Shown here: positions 8,972 through 17,207 of the stretch, one piece after another | How the letters are laid out: each line of letters starts with the position of its first letter | Position numbering within the stretch: the stretch's first letter is position 1 | NCBI GenBank assembly: GCA_945876035.1 | Contig: CAMCMU010000034.1 | Coordinates: 1 to 52,573 of the forward strand | DNA: 52,573 nucleotides | Direction: 5' to 3' | Source: Schlesneria paludicola DSM 18645 | GTDB taxonomy: Bacteria; Planctomycetota; Planctomycetia; Planctomycetales; Planctomycetaceae | Translations under genes and position numbers: made by a program | The notes under the pieces: generated by a model | Database searches by the model: none | What the model saw: only the letters and a program-made list of their open reading frames with translations | Told to the model about the DNA's origin: nothing

Positions 8972-9970
8972 CTACAACTTCCAGACGACGATCTGGCGCC
9001 GACCGACGGTATAAACCTTGTCGGCGGAATCGCTGAGAGACACGCCGAAGATTGGCATTTGCGAATCAATTTCCTTGATCAGAGTCCCATCTTGGGGATT
9101 CATCAAGATGAGCCGTGATTTGCTGCCGCCACCCGATGCCGCCATCAACCAGTTGCCCTGCGGATGAAAGCAGAGGCTCTCAAATTGCAAGTTCTCGCCG
9201 GCCTTCAATTCGTGCAACGGCTTGCCCGCTTGCCAATCAAAGATCTGCACCAGTCCGTTCCCTTGAATGGTGGCCACATCCTGATTTTTCATGCCGCCCA
9301 GAGCCAAGCGGTTTCCTGCGGGCGCAAAGGCCAGGGAACGTAGACCGCCCCAGGGATGGTTATTGCGATCCCAGTCGTGCGTAAAGAAGCCAGCCGCGTC
9401 GATGCGCATCATTTCCTTCCCGGTTTGCGTCTCCCAAACGATAACCTGGCATAATTCGTCGGCGGCTGCAATGAATTTGCCATCGGGCGTAAATGCGCAC
9501 GCAAACAGCTTGTTTGGATATTCGTAACGTGGCACGATTTCCGCGTGCCCACGCAACTCACGAACCAATTGGCCGGAATTTGCGTCCCACAACTTGCAGG
9601 ACATATCGTCGGAAACGGTTGCCAATCGTTTGCCGTCAATGCTGACCGCAAGCTGACGAATCCCGCGTTGATGGGCGTCAACCGTGCGCATCTTCTGCCG
9701 GCTTTCGCGGTCCCACCAGATCAGCTTGCGATCCCATCCAGCAGAAACCATGGCCGTTTCGACGACGATCACACCGCTGACGTAGCTCGCGTGACCCTCC
9801 AACGGTTCGAGTTGCGGTTTGTCGTGAGCGAGATCGACGACATACAGATTGGAATCCGACGAGCCGATCCAAAGTTGCTCGGTGCCCGGCAGACGGGCCA
9901 GGCTCAATAGATCGCTGGCGACCTCAATCTTTTGGGCCTGTTGGATACGGTTCGGATCCGACGTCTCCAT
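8972..9970 (-). CDS. WD40 repeat beta-propeller protein
   Basis: The 332-residue product consists of WD40-type blades throughout. Clear repeats include LEGHASYVSGVIVV, VDAHQRGIRQLAVSIDGK followed by SCKLWDANSGQLVRELRGHAE, LFACAFTPDGKFIAAADE followed by VIVWETQTGKEM, and LRSLAFAPAGNRLALGGM followed by VQIFDWQAGKPLHEL. Six to seven blades fit the length. No enzymatic domain and no obvious signal peptide are present, which is odd next to two predicted exported partners. The ATG at 9970 is preceded by GAGG about 10 nt upstream. The gene is the middle member of the DUF1501-WD40-DUF1549/1553 unit and is probably a scaffold for it. Confidence 0.9.
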   Translation of the reverse strand: METSDPNRIQQAQKIEVASDLLSLARLPGTEQLWIGSSDSNLYVVDLAHDKPQLEPLEGHASYVSGVIVVETAMVSAGWDRKLIWWDRESRQKMRTVDAHQRGIRQLAVSIDGKRLATVSDDMSCKLWDANSGQLVRELRGHAEIVPRYEYPNKLFACAFTPDGKFIAAADELCQVIVWETQTGKEMMRIDAAGFFTHDWDRNNHPWGGLRSLAFAPAGNRLALGGMKNQDVATIQGNGLVQIFDWQAGKPLHELKAGENLQFESLCFHPQGNWLMAASGGGSKSRLILMNPQDGTLIKEIDSQMPIFGVSLSDSADKVYTVGRRQIVVWKL

Positions 9971-10049
9971 GACGGTTTTTCCTCAACAATTTCAGGTCGC
10001 TGTGCTTAAATTTTAGATGACGACTGGCACACGGAGTGTCCCGACCACT

Positions 10050-11363
10050 TCACGCCAGCACCCCTTTGATCGGCTCGGTATCGTATGGCGTCAGGGGCAC
10101 CGGACGCCCATCGGGTGCGGTGTACGGTTTTTGATGATCGATTCCCAATGCGTTCAAGACCGTAGCAAAGAATTGAGCGGCACTGACGGGGTTTTCGGCT
10201 ACATCCGTCCCATCGGCATTGGTTTTTCCGTAAACGACCCCTCTCTGGATGCCACAGCCGGACAGTGCGGCACTCCAACATTTTCCCCAATGGTCGCGGC
10301 CGCGCATGTTGTTGATGGTGGGTGTCCGCCCCATCTCGGCAAAAGTGATCACGAGCGTATGCTGCAGTAACCCTCGGTCATCGAGGTCGTCCAACAACGC
10401 GGACATCACTTTGTCCAGATCGGGAACCAAGGCCGCATGGATGTCGAAGTTCTCGCCATGGCTGTCCCACCAACCGCGGTTCAGTCGAACGAACGGGGCT
10501 CCAGCCTCGACTAACCGCCGAGCGACAATGGCTTGCTGGGCGAAGAGCGAATTCCCGTAACGTTGCCGAATGGCTGCCGGCTCCTTCGAAATGTCGAATA
10601 GATTTTCGTTGGCGCCCAGGTTCCTCACTTTGCCGAACGCCGCGTGGTAGCTGGATGGGGTCACGTCGCGTTGCCGTTCGGCGAGGAACCGCTGACTCAG
10701 CAGCGTCCGCAATGCATTTCTCTGCTGGTCCTCTTGGCGGGTCAGCGACGCGGGAATTTGAATCGATTCAGGAGAAAGGCGACTGAGAACATTGATGGGT
10801 TCGTAACGGGCGCCGAGGAAACCGGCAAAGTCGCTTTGGTTATTCAACGTCAAGCCAACGTAGGCGGAATAAAAAGCGATGTTTTCCGGCAGATCACTCG
10901 CGGGGTTCACAAGTTCCCGAGCGAGCATCGAACCCAATGAGGGGACGTCGAGATTGCCCGTATCTTTCCGCTCGCCAGACAGCAGATCACGCAAGCTGCG
11001 CCCATCATGGGCGTTATTGGCCGTGCTGATCGAGCGGATGATGGCGGTGTATTTGTGAATCCGTTGAGCCATCAAGGGCATGAGTTCCGAGATTCCTATG
11101 CCGGGCACGGACGTTGGAATCGCGAGAAACGGTCCGCCTGTCGGCCGACCCGGTTTCGGATCCCACGTTTCGAATTGGCTGGCCCCACCACTCAGGAATA
11201 CCAGAATGACGCGTTTTTCTGTCTTGGTGAGTTGGTCGGCGAAGGCGGAACTTCCCAACACGCCCAAGCCAGCTGTTCCGCCGATCAAGGTACCGGCGCC
11301 GGCGCCTAAGAACGCGCGGCGACTGATCGCGTGATCCAGTGAACCGCACAATTTTTGCTGCAT
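10050..11363 (-). CDS. DUF1501 protein (sulfatase/phosphatase-fold) with Tat-like leader
   Basis: The 437-residue product starts with a twin-arginine-type leader (SRRAFLGAGAGTLIGGTAG), which predicts export in folded form. Family hallmarks follow: RVILVFLSGGASQFETWDPK near the N-terminus, VPGIGISELMPLMAQ, RSISTANNAHDGRS, GAPFVRLNRGWWDSHGENF and VITFAEMGRTPTINN.RGRDHW near the C-terminus. DUF1501 has the alkaline-phosphatase/sulfatase fold, and the Asp/His-rich motifs suggest a metal site, but the substrate is unknown. It is the first gene of a minus-strand unit with the WD40 gene (79 bp downstream) and the DUF1549/DUF1553 gene. Confidence 0.9.
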   Translation of the reverse strand: MQQKLCGSLDHAISRRAFLGAGAGTLIGGTAGLGVLGSSAFADQLTKTEKRVILVFLSGGASQFETWDPKPGRPTGGPFLAIPTSVPGIGISELMPLMAQRIHKYTAIIRSISTANNAHDGRSLRDLLSGERKDTGNLDVPSLGSMLARELVNPASDLPENIAFYSAYVGLTLNNQSDFAGFLGARYEPINVLSRLSPESIQIPASLTRQEDQQRNALRTLLSQRFLAERQRDVTPSSYHAAFGKVRNLGANENLFDISKEPAAIRQRYGNSLFAQQAIVARRLVEAGAPFVRLNRGWWDSHGENFDIHAALVPDLDKVMSALLDDLDDRGLLQHTLVITFAEMGRTPTINNMRGRDHWGKCWSAALSGCGIQRGVVYGKTNADGTDVAENPVSAAQFFATVLNALGIDHQKPYTAPDGRPVPLTPYDTEPIKGVLA

Positions 11364-12265
11364 GGGACGCGCCCTAGGTCTTTATCCAGAGGTCAAGTGA
11401 ACGGTGCTTTAATCGTCTCATTTGTTTCTAGCGATGTCAAAGGCAGATTGCTAATTCAATCTGCCTTTCCGCGAGCGGCAATTCGGACTCTTGGAGCGCG
11501 CTGAACCGTTCCAAATTTCGCGCGCCAGGGTTCAAATCTTGGCCGCGTAGGATGCTTGGTGACGCACCTTCTGACGCGGCAGCAACACGCCACAGGTCGG
11601 CACACGACTCCCGCTGTACGACCACACAAAATAGAACAATGCACGTCCGACACAAGACGACGGGACTCGAGTTGACCAATACGAACTCCTTCAGACGAGT
11701 TGTATTCATCCGATTTTGGATGAGTCAACAAATTCCTAACGATCCATCCGAGCTGTTTCATGGCCGTCGGGACAATTTGCGGCTGAAAGTTGAGTATGTC
11801 ATTCCACTGCCGGACGCTCAGGGCTAGCGGCTTGGTAGCAGAGAGACGCAGCAAAAGGCACGCGCGTCGCGTGATCGGTTTCGATTTGCGGTGAGGCTTT
11901 AGGGAAAGGTTCTCCCGAATCTTCGCAGGCAGGATGGCTCGGCGACGTCTTGGTGAGTAATACGCTGTGTTTGAAACCATTTGCGATGCCTTCGCCACGA
12001 GGCCAGTAACACAGCGACGGGACTCAATCTGTCGCTGTGGAACCCCGCAGAACGACGCCTCGCCTTGGAAGCAATCGGCTCTGGAGCACGTTGGCCGTCG
12101 TGTCAGTCGGCCAATGTTCTCAGAGGAATGCTGCTTGCTATCGCATCCATTTCCCAGAGTAACGCAGCCGATCGAGACCTACCACGTCTCAGAGAACAGG
12201 TCACAAAAAAACGAAAGCCGACGCAATTCCGAAAGGATGTGTGCCAAGATGTTGATCGACAGTCT
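11364..12265. other. Divergent intergenic region between two DUF1501 genes
   Basis: The region carries the 5' flanks of both DUF1501 genes. Long open frames on both strands are present but have no family motifs. The plus-strand frame upstream of 12266 is in frame with the second DUF1501 gene but looks non-coding. A perfect hairpin lies at 11439-11468. Confidence 0.5.
11439..11468. terminator. Perfect 11-bp hairpin with A/T flanks
   Basis: AAAGGCAGATT (11439-11449) pairs exactly with AATCTGCCTTT (11458-11468) around an 8-nt loop. The stem ends in A and T runs, so it could terminate transcription in either direction. It sits 75 bp upstream of the DUF1501 gene starting at 11363 and may instead be a leader or operator element. 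Confidence 0.5.
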
Positions 12266-13726
12266 ATGCTAACCGAGTCGAACATCGCCAAACAGGGGCT
12301 CCCAGTGATTAACCTCGTCCAAAATTTAAGTGGTCTGACTCCATCGTTGGCGGACTTATCCCGCCGGCACTTATTGCAGGTCGGTGGTTTGGGATTGATG
12401 GGCCTGTCGCTGACGAAGTTGCTTGCGGCGGAGCAGGCTGCGGGGTTGGGAGAGACTCGTCAAGCATCTGTGGGGCAAGGAAGCCGCAGTCCGCGAGCCG
12501 ACCATTGCATCGTGTTGTTTTTAAATGGAGGCCCCAGCCATCTGGATATGTGGGATATGAAGCCGGATGCGGCAGACGGTATTCGGGGTGAGTTTCAACC
12601 GATCGCGACGTCGCTGCCAGGATATCAAGTCAGTGATCAGATGCCGAAACTAGCGAGGCACATGCACCAAGCGACTGTTGTGCGGTCGATGCACCACGGA
12701 GTAAATAATGCTCATGCGTCTGCCGTCTATGCGGCGATGACGGGTCATGACCGAGGCGAGATTGGCGGCGGGGCAATGCCGACCGATTACCCCTCACCCG
12801 GTTGCGTGTTGTCGATGGTCCGTCCGCCAGCACGAGCGATCGTACCTCAAGTCCATTTGCCGTATATCACTGCCGAAGGGGCTGGCGGTCCGCCACAACC
12901 AGGCTTCTTTGCCGGAATATTGGGGCGAGCGAAAGACCCGTTGTTTGTGCTGCGCGATCCGAACTCGCCGGATTTTTCCATTCCAGAATTGACGCTGCTG
13001 GCCGATGTCTCCACCGAACGGCTGGCGCTGCGACGGGCTCTCTTTCAGGAAGTCGATCGGCAACTGGCTCAGCGATCGGGAGTGACCATCGCGGACGGCA
13101 TGACAGGCCTTCAAGAGCGCGCGTTGCAATTGCTCACTTCGGATAACACACAGCGTGCCTTTCGTTTGTCAGACGAACCGGACTCGGTCCGCGACTCCTA
13201 CGGACGAAACATTTACGGACAGAGCACGCTGTTGGCTCGGCGCTTGATCGAAGCAGGAACGCGTATGGTCACATTGTCATGGGCTCCGGATGCGAACGCG
13301 ACGTGGGATACTCACGGCAGCAACTTCAAGACGCTCAAGGGGACACTGCTGCCGCAACTCGATGCGGCCTGCTCAAGCTTGTTGGCCGATTTGGAAACTC
13401 GTGGGTTACTCGAACGCACGATCGTCGCCGTCTTCGGTGACTTCGGACGAACACCCAAAATCAACGCGGCTAATGCAGGTCGAGATCACTGGAATTACTG
13501 CTACAGTTTGATGCTGCTCGGTGGCGGTTTCGCGCAGGGAAAGATCTATGGCAGCAGCGATAAGATCGGTGCCTTCCCCGCATCCGATCCACTCATTCCC
13601 GGCGACATCATCTCCACGATCTACCATTGTCTTGGCCTGCGTCACGACAGAGAGGTCCACGATCTCTCGAACCGTCCTTATCGTTTAGTCCCGACCGGCG
13701 ACGTCGTCGAAGCACTTCTCGCATGA
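12266..13726 (+). CDS. Second DUF1501 protein with Tat-like leader
   Basis: From the chosen ATG at 12266 the product is 486 residues. The leader reads LSRRHLLQVGGLGLMGLSLT, a twin-arginine-type signal. Family motifs are HCIVLFLNGGPSHLDMWDMK, LPGYQVSDQMPKLARHMHQ, VRSMHHGVNNAHASA, MVTLSWAPDANATWDTHGSNF and VAVFGDFGRTPKINA.AGRDHW. It belongs to the longer, copper-site-like DUF1501 subgroup that usually partners DUF1549/1553 proteins. Here it is divergent from the DUF1501-WD40-DUF1549/1553 unit and about 0.9 kb from it. The start is uncertain. The frame is open to 11981, but that extension looks non-coding, and no strong ribosome binding site precedes 12266. A GTG at 12306 is also possible. Confidence 0.85.
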   Translation: MLTESNIAKQGLPVINLVQNLSGLTPSLADLSRRHLLQVGGLGLMGLSLTKLLAAEQAAGLGETRQASVGQGSRSPRADHCIVLFLNGGPSHLDMWDMKPDAADGIRGEFQPIATSLPGYQVSDQMPKLARHMHQATVVRSMHHGVNNAHASAVYAAMTGHDRGEIGGGAMPTDYPSPGCVLSMVRPPARAIVPQVHLPYITAEGAGGPPQPGFFAGILGRAKDPLFVLRDPNSPDFSIPELTLLADVSTERLALRRALFQEVDRQLAQRSGVTIADGMTGLQERALQLLTSDNTQRAFRLSDEPDSVRDSYGRNIYGQSTLLARRLIEAGTRMVTLSWAPDANATWDTHGSNFKTLKGTLLPQLDAACSSLLADLETRGLLERTIVAVFGDFGRTPKINAANAGRDHWNYCYSLMLLGGGFAQGKIYGSSDKIGAFPASDPLIPGDIISTIYHCLGLRHDREVHDLSNRPYRLVPTGDVVEALLA

Positions 13727-13786
13727 TCGAGATTCTGCAGCCGAGATGCTTTATGTCGTGGCCTGAGTGTCACTCGTAGCGTCAGC

Positions 13787-13834
13787 GACATGGTTTTTTG
13801 CCATGTCAACAAGTTTTGGCGTGGCAAAACTTGT
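13787..13834 (+). terminator. Two tandem hairpins after DUF1501 gene
   Basis: GACATGG (13787-13793) pairs with CCATGTC (13801-13807). One base later ACAAGTTTTG (13809-13818) pairs perfectly with CAAAACTTGT (13825-13834) around a 6-nt loop. They start 60 bp after the DUF1501 stop, and TTTG follows the second stem. Transcription termination or 3'-end stabilisation is the likely role. Confidence 0.5.
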
Positions 13835-14457
13835 TTTGCAGGGATGCTCGAGTTTCCTCGGCCGATATTTTTTGATCTCCGAATGACGAAATCGATCTTA
13901 TCGCCTTTTGAACGCTGCTGCCTCTGATCGGATCCGTATTTTGGCTCAGGACTTCAGCATCTCAGAGAAGGAAGGGTCGCCGCGCGGGTTCTCTGGCAAG
14001 TGCGAGATTTGCGCTACGAAATCCCGCTCTTCGTGACGGGTCCTGACGATGATCGGTGTCCTGCCTCTCTCGATCACATGGAACATTCGAGGGAGTTCGG
14101 AAATTCTCAATCGGCACGCTGCGGCGAGCAGATTGGCTTTGACGATGGCCCGCAATCGACATCGACCGTCGCGGACATGCCGAAGCCGTCCAACTCCCCC
14201 GGACGACCGTGAGCACGTGTTTTAGGCCCTGTTCGCGCTGTCGCCGAAAAACGCATCGACAACTGCGGTTTGAGGGGACCTCGTCGTCACAACACATCGG
14301 CCTATCGTCCTGCTTTCAGTGAAACGCGATCCAGTGCGAGATTTGTCTTGACCGCCGTCTCGATCCATCGACACCGTCCGTAAAGATGTTTTACGAGAAC
14401 AAAAAATTTGAAGCAGTGAATTCGAACCGATCCTTTTTTCTCAGGTCAATTCCGATC
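13835..14457. other. Intergenic region with a possible antitoxin-like relic
   Basis: Nothing certain is present here. On the minus strand at 13946-14155 a 69-codon frame reads ...ISELPRMFHVIERGRTPII... then VRTRHEERDFVAQISHLP, which vaguely follows the Phd/YefM antitoxin pattern. No toxin gene accompanies it and the start is doubtful. Confidence 0.35.
13946..14155 (-). CDS. Doubtful 69-residue ORF, Phd/YefM-like pattern
   Basis: The segment ELPRMFHVIERGRTPIIVRT has the spacing of Phd-type antitoxins, where a helix is followed by 'v.rGe.viItr.G.pvA.l'. The C-terminus SFSEMLKS would be an antitoxin tail. There is no adjacent toxin, no clear ribosome binding site and no canonical glycine-proline pair, so this may be a relic or a chance frame. 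Confidence 0.2.
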   Translation of the reverse strand: MRAIVKANLLAAACRLRISELPRMFHVIERGRTPIIVRTRHEERDFVAQISHLPENPRGDPSFSEMLKS

Positions 14458-14841
14458 ATGCGATACACGCTCACGTTTTTGTTGCTGGTTCTGTTCGCCG
14501 ATTCCAGCTTTGCCGGAATGGCCTACGAGGTCACGAGCCGTCAGGGAACGAAGACCGTGAAATATATGGTGAATTTCGGCGGGGGCAGAATGATGGATCA
14601 ATGGACAGCGTTCGACCCCGTGTCGAAGAAGTTCGTTTATTTAGGATGGTCGCGGGATCAATCGACTCCGCTGAAGGTGGGCTCGATCTGGGACCACGAA
14701 TCCGGCGTCACGCGTGATCTCTACAAATTTCCGAACGTGCCCTATCCGCTCACCGTGATCCCTTCCATCTCAGCCATGAAAGTCTGTCCTGTCACCGGTG
14801 ATCGGAAATTTACATTCCGAGCCGTTCTGGCGTATGATTGA
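14458..14841 (+). CDS. Small secreted protein of unknown function
   Basis: From the ATG at 14458 the product is 127 residues with a textbook signal peptide (MRYTLTFLLLVLFADSSFAG, cleavage expected after SFA). The mature part reads MAYEVTSRQGTKTVKYMVNF, then a glycine/methionine patch (GGGRMMDQ) and a beta-rich stretch (FVYLGWSRDQ, GSIWDHESG, NVPYPLTVIPS). It has two cysteine-poor halves with a single Cys (MKVCPVTGD). I do not recognise a family. An in-frame ATG at 14386 would put 24 polar residues before the signal and is less likely. The gene stands alone. Confidence 0.6.
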   Translation: MRYTLTFLLLVLFADSSFAGMAYEVTSRQGTKTVKYMVNFGGGRMMDQWTAFDPVSKKFVYLGWSRDQSTPLKVGSIWDHESGVTRDLYKFPNVPYPLTVIPSISAMKVCPVTGDRKFTFRAVLAYD

Positions 14842-15080
14842 CACCGTTTTTCTGCCGTTTCTGCACCGTTTCGATGCGGAACAGCGGCAACTGCTGGCGG
14901 CGATTTTGCAGATCGGGCTGGCTTGACCGTACCACAATGCGACATGCTCCACGGTAAGCCCTTGAAACAACGCCCGAGGAATTTGCGTGTCAAAACGATG
15001 GCGACGACATCATTGAAGGAACCAGGGCAATCCGCATCTGCCACGATCAGAGGCACTCAAAAGGCCATACGGCAGAAGAG

Positions 15081-16403
15081 TTAGTCGCTCTGTTGAAGGA
15101 TTTCGAGGATTGTCCGGGCTAATCGGGCCTCTTCGACAGCGGTGCTTTGACCGGAGGAAAGATCCTTAATTTGCCAGACTCCCTTGGCGAACTCATCCGA
15201 TCCGGCGATGAGGGCAACCCGAAAACCTTTGCGATCCGCGTATTTTAGTTGTTTGCCCAGTTTGGTGGCTTCAGGATAAACCTCAGCAGGAATCCCTTCC
15301 GTGCGGAGCAGACGGCCAATGCGAAGGTAGTCGCCCAGACGGGTTGAATCAAACTGTGTCACGAGGACGGGAGCGGGAGTGGCCTGGGAGCCAATCAGAT
15401 TCAACTCTTCCATCGCGGTCAGTAATCGATCGAGGCCAAGGCTTGCACCAACTCCCGGCAACGGTTGCTTGGTGAACAGACCCGCCAAATTGTCGTAGCG
15501 TCCACCCGAACAGACGCTACCGATTGTCGGCAAGTCGGAGAGAAATGTTTCAAAAATTGTTCCGGTGTAATAGTCGAGGCCGCGTGCGATAGAAACATCG
15601 AGTTTCACACGCTCCGGCGGAATACCAGCCGTTTTCGAAGCGGAAAACAGCTCCTGCAGCCGATGGATTCCTGCGAGGCCAATTTCGTTCCCCTCGAGCC
15701 ATGGCGTGAGTTCATCCAGCGTGATGTTTGGATTGGCAATGTCCAAGACTTGCCGGGCCTGTGTTTCGGTGACGCCGATTCGTTCCACCATCTCGGCCAC
15801 GACAGACTCAACGCCAATTTTTTCCAGCTTATCGAGAGAACGAAGCACGGCGACCGTTTTGTCGACAAGGCCGAGCCTGTCAAGCACTCCGTTCAATACC
15901 AGTCGATTGTTGACGCGAATGGTGAACCGTTCAAATCCGAGAGCAACCATTAAATCGTGAATGACCAATAATGTTTCGACGTCCGACCCATTGGCTTCGG
16001 TGCCGATGGTATCAAAATCACATTGCACGAACTCGCGATAGCGGCCTCGTTGCGTGTTTTCGCCACGCCAGACGGGGGCGATGTGATAGCGTTTGAAGGG
16101 AGTGCCGATTTCGGCAAGATGTTGTGCGGTAAAGCGAGCGAGTGGTACGGTCAGGTCGAACCGCATCGCGACGTCGCGATTGCCGCCGTCTTTAAATTGA
16201 AAGAGTTGTTTGTCGGATTCTTCGCCCCCTTTTCCCGTCAAAATCTCAGCATATTCCAAAGCCGGAGTATCGATGGGACTAAAGCCGTAACTGCGAAACA
16301 CGCGACGAGAGATGTCCATCAGTCGCTCGCGGACGAGCATGGTTTCGGGAAGATAGTCACGGAAGCCTTTGAGGGTCCGAGGCGTTATCAAGGGTTGAGT
16401 CAC
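15081..16403 (-). CDS. hisS: Histidyl-tRNA synthetase
   Basis: The 440-residue product matches the usual class II HisRS length. It attaches histidine to tRNA-His in the cytoplasm. Motifs are visible in order: the N-terminal PRTLKGFRDYLPE, FDLTVPLARF, motif 2 (HIAPVWRGENTQRGRYREF), the histidine-binding signature RGLDYYTGTIFE, motif 3 (GVGASLGLDRLL) and a C-terminal anticodon-binding domain (VLVTQFDSTRLGDYLRIG..., LKYADRKGFRVALIAG). The start is a GTG at 16403. The next in-frame ATG would cut off the conserved N-terminus. The gene lies 69 bp downstream of the cysteine-cluster gene on the same strand, so they may be co-transcribed. Confidence 0.97.
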   Translation of the reverse strand: MTQPLITPRTLKGFRDYLPETMLVRERLMDISRRVFRSYGFSPIDTPALEYAEILTGKGGEESDKQLFQFKDGGNRDVAMRFDLTVPLARFTAQHLAEIGTPFKRYHIAPVWRGENTQRGRYREFVQCDFDTIGTEANGSDVETLLVIHDLMVALGFERFTIRVNNRLVLNGVLDRLGLVDKTVAVLRSLDKLEKIGVESVVAEMVERIGVTETQARQVLDIANPNITLDELTPWLEGNEIGLAGIHRLQELFSASKTAGIPPERVKLDVSIARGLDYYTGTIFETFLSDLPTIGSVCSGGRYDNLAGLFTKQPLPGVGASLGLDRLLTAMEELNLIGSQATPAPVLVTQFDSTRLGDYLRIGRLLRTEGIPAEVYPEATKLGKQLKYADRKGFRVALIAGSDEFAKGVWQIKDLSSGQSTAVEEARLARTILEILQQSD

Positions 16404-16471
16404 GATAGATCGGTGGTCTCTCGTTAAAGATTAAAACGGATCGAGACGGAAATCGTTCCGTTCAGGGAGGC

Positions 16472-16912
16472 TCAGTTGAGTATCGGTAGGCTCGGCAGAT
16501 TCATTTCGCCGCGTTTCTTTTTCGGCTGTGGTTTTGGAGGAAGAATCGCTTCCGCGTATTCCCAGAGTTGCTCGGGCGCTTCAAAAAATTTATCGTAACA
16601 GCCGTTATTTCCATACTCACAGTTATCCGTCGAATAATCCCGACAAATCTCCGGACGAGTCTGGTAGATCCCACACATGTTGTCCTCTTGCAAGTGGCGA
16701 CAGTCTCCGTGAACGCAAAGGTACCAAACATCTTCGTCCACAAAAATGGATGTCCGCCCGTGCATGATGTACCAACGCATGTGATCAAAGTCCTGCCATG
16801 TCTTCGGCTTATCGATCGGCAATGCGAAATAGCGGCAGCATCTTGCCGTACAATATTGGCACAGCACTTCCCCGGGCTTGAGATCTTCTCGACGAACCTC
16901 GGACTTGGCCAT
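16472..16912 (-). CDS. YkgJ-family cysteine-cluster (putative Fe-S/Zn) protein
   Basis: The 146-residue product has the cysteine layout of the YkgJ/CxxCxxCC family: LCQYCTARCCRYFALP near residue 20, then YLCVHGDCRHL, MCGIYQTRPEICRDYS and NCEYG..GCYDK. The clustered cysteines suggest an iron-sulfur or zinc site. The biological role is unassigned. The C-terminus is proline/lysine-rich (PPKPQPKKKRGE). The ATG at 16912 follows AAGGG at about 8 nt. It precedes hisS on the same strand. Confidence 0.85.
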   Translation of the reverse strand: MAKSEVRREDLKPGEVLCQYCTARCCRYFALPIDKPKTWQDFDHMRWYIMHGRTSIFVDEDVWYLCVHGDCRHLQEDNMCGIYQTRPEICRDYSTDNCEYGNNGCYDKFFEAPEQLWEYAEAILPPKPQPKKKRGEMNLPSLPILN

Positions 16913-17207
16913 TCTTCAACCCTTCAAAAATCGGAAATCAACGAATGGGCGGTCATTTAAACAGCAAATCACCGGTCATGAGATTAGTGACGATCAGGAC
17001 TCAAAAGAACAACAGTCCATCGGCAAGACAGACACCGCAGAATGTGACACGAGTTCCTTTTGAAGAGCGGAGTCTATCAGGAACAGGCGGATTCAACCAA
17101 CCGGTGTCAACAGAGCGTTTTCTCTTGTGAGCGGTACTCGCTTAGCTCCGGCGTTTCAAGAAGTCGTTTGAGAACGAGCGATTCCCTGAAACGCTCTGGC
17201 AGAGAAA

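Noticed and set aside
11520-11545. tRNA T-arm-like sequence (GGTTCAAATC)
   Set aside because: The flanking stems do not pair properly and no anticodon or acceptor arms are present.
11456-11998. 180-codon minus-strand frame between the DUF1501 genes
   Set aside because: Arg/Cys-rich composition without motifs, and it runs across the hairpin and promoter region.
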